Positions 49,601 to 59,900 of a stretch of DNA of 64,000 bases are shown here, one piece after another. The position numbers and the translations under genes are program-made. The notes under the pieces were generated by a model. The model was not told the origin of the DNA. It made no database searches and was given only the letters and a program-made list of their open reading frames with translations. The stretch is from Antedon mediterranea (Eukaryota > Echinodermata > Crinoidea > Comatulida > Antedonidae): NCBI RefSeq assembly GCF_964355755.1, contig NC_092672.1, positions 1,984,001-2,048,000 of the forward strand, read 5' to 3'. The first letter of the stretch is position 1. Each line of letters starts with the position of its first letter.

Positions 49601-52600
49601 CCGCGTGGGAACTTTTGCTTGCTGTGTTGCCACCCTGGGCCAGTACGTTCCTCCTTAGTCAACCTGGTTGTCCATGCCTCCACTTGGCCAACCATATCGA
49701 CGCCGAGTTGTTTAACGTGGACGTTCAATCGACATAGAACAACGACCGACACGATTCCCGAACTCATGCCATCCAACAATCCCGGCTTCCAGAGTCACTG
49801 GATTACAGACGCACGCCACAACGCCCAGCCGACAGAAACCAATTAATTAAGCGCCTCGTTATTTACATACTGAATTTACATACTGAGTGACGTCATTATT
49901 CACGTCATCGAAATATTTAAACGTCACTAGATCGAGTCATTTACTTTGACTCTCAACGCCGAGGTATATAAGGAGGTTTTTCTATAAAGAATTTTCTAAA
50001 AATGGTTGCATTAAAAATAATGAAATAACATATGTATTTGCTACTAAAGTTAAAATAAAAAACGTCACTATATCGAGTTGTTGCTTATTACGCTCAGGGA
50101 CTATAATATGTATTAGCATATTGATGAAGTTTTTTTTATTAAGATTTTGTTTTGAAAATGCTACTTTAAAATGTAAAAAGAATGAAATAAAAGACAACAA
50201 TAGTTCTTTTGAAAATTGAGGCATTTGCCTATTTGAAGTAAAAAAAAATAAGAAAAAAAAAGAATTGTGTTTGGCCATATCGTTCGGGATACCGATCGCA
50301 TTCTACTCATGACCGCTTTCCCGTTACTACTCCACGTGGGAACTTTTGCTTGCTGTGTTGCCACCCTGGGCCAGTACGTTCCTCCTTAGTCAACCTGGTT
50401 GTCCATGCCTCCACTTGGCCAACCATATCGACGCCGAGTTTAACGTGGACGTTCAATCGACATAGAACAACGACCGACACGATTCTCGAACTCATGCCAT
50501 CCAACAATCCCGGCTTCCAGAGTCACTGGATTACAGACGAACGCCACAACGCCCAGCCGACAGAAACCAATTAATTAAGCACCTCGTTATTTACATAGTG
50601 AATTTACATACTGAGTGATGTCATACACGTCATCGAATTATCGAAACGTCACTGGGTCGATTCGTTTGATTTTACGCTCAGCGCCGATGTATATTGAGAT
50701 AGCTTTGTATAAAGAATTTTCTGCAAACATGGCTGCAATAAAAATAATGAAATAACATATGTATTTAGGCCTACTACTAAAGTTAAAATAAAAAAAAAAC
50801 GTCACTAGATCGAGTTGTTACTTTTACGCTCAGGGACTATAATATGTATTGGTATATTGATAACGTTTTTCTATTAAGAATTTTTTTTGAAAATTCTACT
50901 TTAAAATGTAAAAATAATGAAATAAAAGACAATAATACTTAATAGTTCTTTTAAGATTGAGGGACGGGGCCTATTTCAAGTTCGTCCAAAAAAAAAGAAG
51001 AATTGTGTTTGGCCATATCGTTCGGGCTACCGATCGCATTCTACTTATGACCGCTTTCCCGTTACTACTCCGCGTAGGAACTTTTGCTTGCTGTGTTGCC
51101 ACCCTGGGCCAGTACGTTCCTCCTTAGTCAACCTGGTTGTCCATGCCTCCACTTGGCCAACCATATCGACGCCGAGTTGTTTAACGTGGACGTTCAATCG
51201 ACATAGAACAACGACCGACACGATTCCCGAACTCATGCCATCCAACAATCCCGGCTTCCAGAGTCACTGGATTACAGACGCACGCCACAACGCCCAGCCG
51301 ACAGAAACCAATTAATTAAGCGCCTCGTTATTTACATACTGAATTTACATACTGAGTGACGTCATTATTCACGTCATCGAAATATTTAAACGTCACTAGA
51401 TCGAGTCATTTACTTTGACTCTCAACGCCGAGGTATATAAGGAGGTTTTTCTATAAAGAATTTTCTAAAAATGGCTGCATTAAAAATAATGAAAAAACAT
51501 ATGTATTTGCTACTAATGTTAAAATAAAAAACGTCACTATATCCAGTTGTTGCTTTTACGCTCAGGGACTATAATATGTATTAGCATATTGATGAAGTTT
51601 TTTTTATTAAGATTTTGTTTTGAAAATGCTACTTTAAAATGTAAAAAGAATGAAATAAAAGACAACAATAGTTCTTTTGAAAATTGAGGCATTTGCCTAT
51701 TTGAAGTAAAAAAAAAATAAAAAATAAAAGAATTGTGTTTGACCATATCGTTCGGGCTACCGATCGCATTCTACTCATGACCGCTTTCCCGTTAATACTC
51801 CACGTGGGAACTTTTGCTTGCTGTGTTGCCACCCTGGGCCAGTACGTTCCTCCTTAGTCAACCTGGTTGTCCATGCCTCCACTTGGCCAACCATATCGAC
51901 GCCGAGTTTAACGTGGACGTTCAATCGACATAGAACAACGACCGACACGATTCCCGAACTCATGCCATCCAACAATCCCGGCTTCCAGAGTCACTGGATT
52001 ACAGACGCACGCCACAACGCCCAGCCGACAGAAACCAATTAATTAAGCGCCTCGTTATTTACATACTGAATTTACATACTGAGTGACGTCATACACGTCA
52101 TCGAATTAACGAAATGTCACTGGGTCGATTCGTTTGATTTTACGCTCAGCGCCGATGTATATTGAGATAGCTTTGTATAAAGAATTTTCTGCAAACATGG
52201 CTGCAATACAAATAATGAAATAACATATGAATTTAGGCCTACTAGTAAAGTTAAAATAAAAAAAACGTCACTACATCGACTTGTTACTTTTACGCTCAGG
52301 GACTATAATATGTATTGGTATATTGATAACGTTTTTCTATTAAGAATTTTTTTGGAAAATTCTACTTTAAAATGTAAAAATAATGAAATAAAAGACAATA
52401 ATACTTAATAGTTCTTTTAAGATTAAGGGACGGGGCCTATTTCAAGTTCGTCCAAAAAAAAAAGAAGAAAAAAAGAATTGTGTTTGGCCATATCGTTCGG
52501 GCTACCGATCGCATTCTACTCATGACCGCTTTCCCGTTACTACTCCACGTGGGAACTTTTGCTTGCTGTGTTGCCACCCTGGGCCAGTACGTTCCTCCTT

Positions 52601-55600
52601 AGTCAACCTGGTTGTCCATGCCTCCACTTGGCCAACCATATCGACGCCGAGTTGTTTAACGTGGACGTTCAATCGACATAGAACAACGACCGACACGATT
52701 CCCGAACTCATGCCATCCAACAATCCCGGCTTCCAGAGTCACTGGATTACAGACGCACGCCACAACGCCCAGCCGACAGAAACCAATTAATTAAGCGCCT
52801 CGTTATTTACATACTGAATTTACATACTGAGTGACGTCATTATTCACGTCATCGAAATATTTAAACGTCACTAGATCGAGTCATTTACTTTGACTCTCAA
52901 CGCCGAAGTATATAAGGAGGTTTTTCTATAATGAATTTTCTAAAAATGGCTGCATTAAAAATAATGAAATAACATATGTATTTGCTACTAAAGTTAAAAT
53001 AAAAAACGTCACTATATCGAGTTGTTGCTTTTACGCTCAGGGACTATAATATGTATTGGCATATTGATGAAGTTTTTTTTTTATTAAGATTTTGTTTTGA
53101 AAATGCTACTTTAAAATGTAAAAATAATGAAATAAAAGACAACAATAGTTCTTTTGAAAATTGAGGCATTTGCCTATTTGAAGTAAAAAAAAAAAATAAG
53201 AAAAAAAAAGAATTGTGTTTGGCCATATCGTTCGGGATACCGATCGCATTCTACTCATGACCGCTTTCCCGTTACTACTCCACGTGGGAACTTTTGCTTG
53301 CTGTGTTGCCACCCTCGGCCAGTACGTTCCTCCTTAGTCAACCTGGTTGTCCATGCCTCCACTTGGCCAACCATATCGACGCCGAGTTGTTTAACGTGGA
53401 CGTTCAATCGACATAGAACAACGACCGACACGATTCCCGAACTCATGCCATCCAACAATCCCGGCTTCCAGAGTCACTGGATTACAGACGCACGCCACAA
53501 CGCCCAGCCGACAGAAACCAATTAATTAAGCGCCTCGTTATTTACATACTGAATTTACATACTGAGTGACGTCATTATTCACGTCATCGAAATATTTAAA
53601 CGTCACTAGATCGAGTCATTTACTTTGACTCTCAACGCCGAAGTATATAAGGAGGTTTTTCTATAATGAATTTTCTAAAAATGGCTGCATTAAAAATAAT
53701 GAAATAACATATGTATTTGCTACTAAAGTTAAAATAAAAAACGTCACTATATCGAGTTGTTGCTTTTACGCTCAGGGACTATAATATGTATTGGCATATT
53801 GATGAAGTTTTTTTTTTATTAAGATTTTGTTTTGAAAATGCTACTTTAAAATGTAAAAATAATGAAATAAAAGACAACAATAGTTCTTTTGAAAATTGAG
53901 GCATTTGCCTATTTGAAGTAAAAAAAAAAAATAAGAAAAAAAAAGAATTGTGTTTGGCCATATCGTTCGGGATACCGATCGCATTCTACTCATGACCGCT
54001 TTCCCGTTACTACTCCACGTGGGAACTTTTGCTTGCTGTGTTGCCACCCTCGGCCAGTACGTTCCTCCTTAGTCAACCTGGTTGTCCATGCCTCCACTTG
54101 GCCAACCATATCGACGCCGAGTTTAACGTGGACGTTCAATCGACATAGAACAACGACCGACACGATTCCCGAACTCATGCCATCCAACAATCCCGGCTTC
54201 CAGAGTCACTGGATTACAGACGCACGCCACAACGCCCAGCCGACAGAAACCAATTAATTAAGCACCTCGTTATTTACATACTGAATTTACATACTGAGTG
54301 ATGTCATACACGTCATCGAATTATCGAAACGTCACTTGGTCGATTCGTTTGATTTTACGCTCAGCGCCGATGTATATTGAGATAGCTTTGTAATAAAGAA
54401 TTTTCTGCAAACATGGCTGCAATAAAAATAATGAAATAACATATGTATTTAGGCCTACTACTAAAGTTAAAATAAAAAAAAACGTCACTAGATCGAGTTG
54501 TTACTTTTACGCTCAGGGACTATAATATGTATTGGTATATTGATAACGTTTTTCTATTAAGAATTTTTTTTGAAAATTCTACTTTAAAATGTAAAAATAA
54601 TGAAATAAAAGACAATAATACTTAATAGTTCCTTTAAGATTGAGGGACGGGGCCTATTTCAAGTTCGTCCAAAAAAAAAGAAGAATTGTGTTTGGCCATA
54701 TCGTTCGGGCTACCGATCGCATTCTACTCATGACCGCTTTCCCGTTACTACTCCACGTGGGAACTTTTGCTTGCTGTGTTGCCACCCTGGGCCAGTACGT
54801 TCCTCCTCAGTCAACCTGGTTGTCCATGCCTCCACTTGGCCAACCATATTGACGCCGAGTTTAACGTGGACGTTCAATCGATATACAACAACGACCGACA
54901 CGATTCCCGAACTCATGTCATCCAACAATCCCGGCTTCCAGAGTCACTGGATTACAGACGCACGCCACAACGCCCAGCCGACAGAAACCAATTAATTAAG
55001 CACCTCGTTATTTACATACTGAATTTACATACTGAGTGACGTCATTATTCACGTCATCGAAATATTTAAACGTCACTAGATCGAGTCATTTACTTTGACT
55101 CTCAACGCCGAGGTATATAAGGAGGTTTTTCTATAAAGAATTTTCTAAAAATGGTTGCATTAAAAATAATGAAATAACATATGTATTTGCTACTAAAGTT
55201 AAAATAAAAAACGTCACTATATCGAGTTGTTGCTTATTACGCTCAGGGACTATAATATGTATTAGCATATTGATGAAGTTTTTTTTATTAAGATTTTGTT
55301 TTGAAAATGCTACTTTAAAATGTAAAAAGAATGAAATAAAAGACAACAATAGTTCTTTTGAAAATTGAGGCATTTGCCTATTTGAAGTAAAAAAAAAAGA
55401 AAAAATAAAAGAATTGTGTTTGACCATATCATTCGGGCTACCGATCGCATTCTACTCATGACCGCTTTCCCGTTACTACTCCGCGTGGGAACTTTTGCTT
55501 GCTGTGTTGCCACCCTGGGCCAGTACGTTCCTCCTTAGTCAACCTGGTTGTCCATGCCTCCACTTGGCCAACCATATCGACGCCGAGTTTAACGTGGACG

Positions 55601-56596
55601 TTCAATCGACATAGAACAACGACCGACACGATTCCCGAACTCATGCCATCCAACAATCCCGGCTTCCAGAGTCACTGGATTACAGACGCACGCCACAACG
55701 CCCAGCCGACAGAAACCAATTAATTAAGCACCTCGTTATTTACATACTATGACGTCATCATCATACGATAGGTTTTTCTATAACAAATTAAATAAGGAAC
55801 TACAATACAATATAGGCCTAGTATAATTTAGTAAAATTTAAGGCTACATAAACACTAAGGCCCGTATTAGTACATAGCCTGGTGAGTGAAAGAAAGCTCC
55901 TTCACCATCGTAATTCTTAAAGGAACTTTTTTATTTTTTATTTTAATCAATTTCTGATTTCATCCCCCAGTTACAACAATAATACCACACCCTCAATCAA
56001 GACACACCTTTTCTGTTCGTAGTCATTGTAATTGTCAACACGCCCTCTTGTTCGCATAATGTAACACATCTTTTCCAGGAGAATCCGATTATCTCGTTCA
56101 ATAATTGCTGTTCGTTCCTCTTCCATTTGCAGCTTTTTTAGTTTCAAATGTAGATGCATGTATATGTGTGGGGGTCGATTGTCAATTACTGCTTGCGCTA
56201 TCAAAACAATGTTATTGTTATTCTTTTTACAAATTGATTAAAGATCGATACAATTTAGAAAGTCAGTGGCTAAGAATATCTAGCCCTACCAGTAGTACTA
56301 GGTGGCCTACAACAGGTTACTTAAGCTCTGTTATGTCAAACAAGTTTGACGAAAAAACTGTGTTGTGCCCAAATATGGTAGTGATATGATGCCATAGTGT
56401 CCATATATGGGGCGCATCACATTTTTTTTTCAACATAAAGTTTGAGACAGAGTATGTAGACAGAGCTTTAAACATAAACAATACATTAATTACCATTCTG
56501 AACTTTTTGCCGATGCCTGTCGAACCGACTTTGGTCCCATCTTTGCTTGAGTAATTTGTTATTTGCCGGTGTGATGGGCTGATACGCTCGATGCAT
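40625..56596 (-). CDS. CFAP97D2-like: CFAP97 domain-containing protein, CFAP97D1/D2 type (Hemingway family)
   Basis: Five minus-strand exons join in phase into 194 codons plus stop: 56494-56596, 56008-56188, 42197-42320, 41133-41264 and 40625-40669. The protein starts MHRAYQP. It continues with PPHIYMHLHLKLKKLQMEEE and RDNRILLEKM (exon 2), then KSLNKTKRQRELLRVTHENQ across the exon 2/3 junction. These are the conserved blocks of the CFAP97 (KIAA1430-like) domain, and the KSLN...REL..T.ENQ block closely matches CFAP97D1. Part of exon 2 is probably coiled coil. CFAP97D1 is needed for sperm axoneme maintenance in mouse; a flagellar or ciliary role here is inferred from family. D1 and D2 cannot be separated with certainty, although the N-terminus looks D2-like. 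Intron 2 is 13.7 kb and nearly all satellite DNA. The gene is head-to-head with CATSPER4. Confidence 0.88.
40740..40880. repeat. degenerate short tandem repeat, about 20 bp unit
   Basis: AAGTTTTCTAAAGTCTCCC-like units recur about seven times in CFAP97D intron 4. Confidence 0.8.
42441..55759. repeat. intronic satellite array, about 735-bp monomers in higher-order A/B arrangement
   Basis: About 18 full monomers lie head to tail inside CFAP97D intron 2. The anchor CCATATCGTTCGGG (or a close variant) recurs at 42680, 42952, 43701, 44431, 45167, 45894, 46625, 47317, 48063, 48798, 49544, 50275, 51013, 51743, 52488, 53223, 53958, 54696 and 55424. Spacing is 727-749 bp except for a truncated first unit (272) and one with an internal deletion (692). 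Each monomer has an A-rich tract, a GC-balanced core of about 330 bp, then an AT-rich tail. Two linker types precede the anchor: A, with GAGGGACGGGGCC (or GAGGGACGGGCC), and B, with GAGGCATTTGCC. From the second anchor on they run B A B A B B B A B A B A B A B B A B. Both flanks keep TTATTTACATAC followed by GACGTCAT, marking the edges. Confidence 0.95.
55760..56007. other. intron sequence between satellite array and CFAP97D exon 2
   Basis: The only non-satellite part of the 5' side of intron 2. It holds two AGGCCT-type motifs and nothing else recognisable. Confidence 0.5.
56321..56470. mobile_element. MITE family A copy 17
   Basis: Fills most of CFAP97D intron 1. Left TTAAGCTCTGTTATGTCAAA; right end GTAGACAGAGCTTTA preceded by an inserted ACAGAGTAT. 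Confidence 0.8.
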
Positions 56597-56900
56597 TGTT
56601 ATACTATTATTGAACTGATTGTTTAATAAAAATAAGAAAATAAATAGGCCTAGGTAGACAATTGATAAACAAAATAAGTAGCAAAAGCAAGTATTCATGA
56701 ATATATTGAATACACGTTGTTATTTATGTATTCGAATTTACGCGCCTTTCCAAATAAGAAGCAACGCGATTTGCACAGAATAAGAAGGCGCGACGCGCTA
56801 GAAGTATGGTACTAACGCGCGTATTTTCATTTCGAAAAATATATCTTAATCCTCCTAGAAAATAAGGATACACAGTACTATTTAAATTATAGTTTTAAAT
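56597..56900. promoter_or_regulatory. divergent CFAP97D / CATSPER4 promoter region
   Basis: Only 304 bp separate the CFAP97D start codon (minus strand) from the CATSPER4 start codon (plus strand). The CATSPER4 side has several CpG and GCGC steps around 56,741-56,825. A forkhead-type motif, ATAAACA, lies at 56665-56671, which would suit FOXJ1-type control of ciliary genes, but such short motifs are common by chance. No canonical TATA box or RFX X-box was found by eye. Confidence 0.5.
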
Positions 56901-59900
56901 ATGGAAGAAATATCTAAAGAGTGTGATGGCAATAATATTCCGACAGATGAGTCGAAGAATATTCCAGTTGCAGAAACACAGAAAGCGGGGTCTGGGTTCA
57001 AACGTGCAACACTCGGTTTGACTGCTTTTAAAAAGGTAGGTTTAGCCTAACTAGGCCTAGGCCTAGGCCTAGGCCTAGACCTACCTAGGCCTAGGTCTAG
57101 GCTGTCTAGCTAGCCTTGTTGTAGTAGGCCTACTGGGCTAGGTTAAGCTCCTTTCTTTGTTATTGTGTAGGCCTCTAGGCCAAGCTGCTTATGTATAACG
57201 AACGGATCCATTATGTGTAGCCTATGTTCATGCATTGAGGCTCTAAAATATTAAAAACATTTATTTTTCAGATTGGAGAAAAGGTAAAAGTTGGAAATCG
57301 ATTGATGGGTAAGAAAGATAAATTGCCTGAAAATGATAGGTAAGACAAACGAGATAGGCCTACTAGCTCCTGAGCTTAAAAGCTAAGGCTAACCATCGGA
57401 CGGTAATTTCAAGGTGTAGGTTCAGTCAAATGAAAATAGGAACAAATTTGTAGTTCAGTAAATTCTAGAATTATGTATCAGCGGACTGTACAGCTCATTG
57501 CAAGAGAACATATATAATATTTCAATTTCATAAATAAGTGATATGATTACGTCACTAATGCGAATAATCCATTCTTATTTCTACCTAGTGATGAAATACA
57601 ACGCGTGTTTACGTTTGATGAATCGGCGGTAAGTGCAATCTAATGTAGTTTGTTGAAAGATATTTCGAACATTGTCCAAAATATTAAAATATTATATTGC
57701 GCATTGCACGCTATGTTTAATGAAATTGTCAGATTTAGGACGGCACTTGGACTTTGTGAAGAAAGGAAATGCATTTTGGTTGGTTGATATCACCCCTTTA
57801 AAGGCCAATTTACACAGACGATCGAGCGGTAACGGTAATAAAAAATATGTTATTTTTTATGAACATTTACACACAACTTAACACGGAGCGAACGGAAGGC
57901 TTCAACTCAGAAAAGACACAGATTCTACGTGGGACAAGCTACGTGATTTTTCGCTTAACGTTACCGCTCGTCTGTCTGTGTAAATTGACCTTTATACTCA
58001 ACACAAGGTGTTTCAATCCCATTTAATACTTAGCAGAAACTTGTATTTTCTTAATAAATCAACATTACACCTATATTGAAGCTACCAGTTGTGCGCACTA
58101 TAGAGGAAAAAGATGATGATACGGTGATGAAGAAGATTATGATAATGATGTCGGTAAAAATTACGCAATATGTTATCATCAAACTGAACGATTTACTTGA
58201 TTTTTATTATTAGGTGAAAGAGGGCGCATCGATATCCGAACTCTTTGCAAGTGACGAAGTTGAAGAAGATTTCAACGCCATCGTAGACCAGGATGATGAC
58301 CGTGTGGAAGCGTTCGTGTCGCAAGAGCTGGTGGGCCAGATGGTCGACAGCTACTTCTTCCGATCTTTTATATTCGCTGTTATTGTTGCCAATGCTGTTC
58401 TGATTGGCTTGCAGACCAATGAGGAACTCGTAAGTAGGCCTAAACATCATTTTACATTTTGAAACGTAACAAACCATTCATACTACCAATTTAGTGGAAA
58501 GTTAGCATTTATCTTCGAAATACAAAATAGCATTTTAGTGATCAGACAAAAGAAAGAGTTTGGCTAAGATAATATGAAACAGATTTAAATTCAAACTCAA
58601 TTCACAAATTAGTCTCAGTCTTAATGCTTGATTCACACCAAATCAAACCAAAGCGCACACAACTGACGGTTCAGATCCTAGAATTATACCATGTGTAAAT
58701 TAAATGACATTATATTACGGTAACATTTATATATCTTTTTACAACAGTCTAGAGACTATGCCAATCTGTTTTCTGTGTTCGATAACATTGTACTCACCAT
58801 ATTTGTGTGTGAATTAGCTTTAAAATGGTACAACGGATTCTTTATTTACTGGCGAGTCGGTTGGAATGTTCTAGACTTCTTCATTATACTGACACTTCTT
58901 CTTGGTCCAAGTAAGTGTAGACAAAGTCCCACCCTTCTCTGTCGTCATTATTGTCACACGCGCGCGTATATCGTTCCGCTTCAGTGTTTCATTCATGTTG
59001 ATCTTATTTCACTTTTTAGTAAATCTCTCAATTTTGTTTCTAATTGTTGTTGGATATTTCCACAGCATTGACGTTTCTTGGTAGCAGCAGAATCTTAAGA
59101 ATCTTACGAGTGCTAAGAGCTTTTCGAAGTCTTAGAAGGTAGGTGATACTCAGTGTTAGTGGAAAATAAATAATTACACCAAAATTGATTTAGACTTGTA
59201 GGCCTAAATGTCTACCAAACTTAAATTTGTTTCGCTTCTCCAATTCTGAGTAAGTTTTATTTTGTTGGTATTCTTTACAGTATTAGTGCATTAACGGGTC
59301 TTTCTGTAGTTGTTCAGACGATCTTTCAATCCGTTCCAGGTAGGTAAACAACTAAACGACGCGCAACGCAAGTAACGACGCGCAACGCACATAATATCAC
59401 TATCACAAAAATAGCAAACTGTCGATTGGTCGCCCTTACGTCATAAGACTTTAACTATTATTTTTCCAGATATGACCAACATTGCTCTTCTTTTGATTAT
59501 CATAATGTTAGTGTTGGGTGTTGCCGGTGTCTCACTATTCGGCAAAGATGTACCGAAACACTTCGGTGACATGACTGCAGGTAAAATTAAAACATTAACA
59601 CTGTATTAAACCGACAAATATGTCATTAATAATATACAACTAAAAAAGTAACTATAAATAAAACTATGTCTACACTATCAAACTAGTTTGACAAAAAAGT
59701 TTCATGTGCCCAAATGTGGTAGTGATATTCTTAAATATGATAGTGATATGACATCATCATGTCTATAGTTGGGCACATCGCATTTTTTTTGGCACATAAA
59801 GTTTGATAGTGTAGACAGAGATTAAGTTAAGAAATGACAACAACTTTAGGCCATGAGTGAGTTACAGAAGATATATTGATGTGCTTTAACGTGTACATTA

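Noticed and set aside
42632-55723. Dozens of 60-107-codon ORFs on both strands in the satellite array as separate genes
   Set aside because: They are the same three or four frames repeated in each monomer, including poly-A/T derived K- and F-rich ends. They reflect recent monomer amplification; only the shared plus-strand frame is kept as a question.
56665-56671. Forkhead motif as proof of FOXJ1 control
   Set aside because: A 7-bp match is expected by chance in AT-rich DNA; kept only as a note in the promoter entry.
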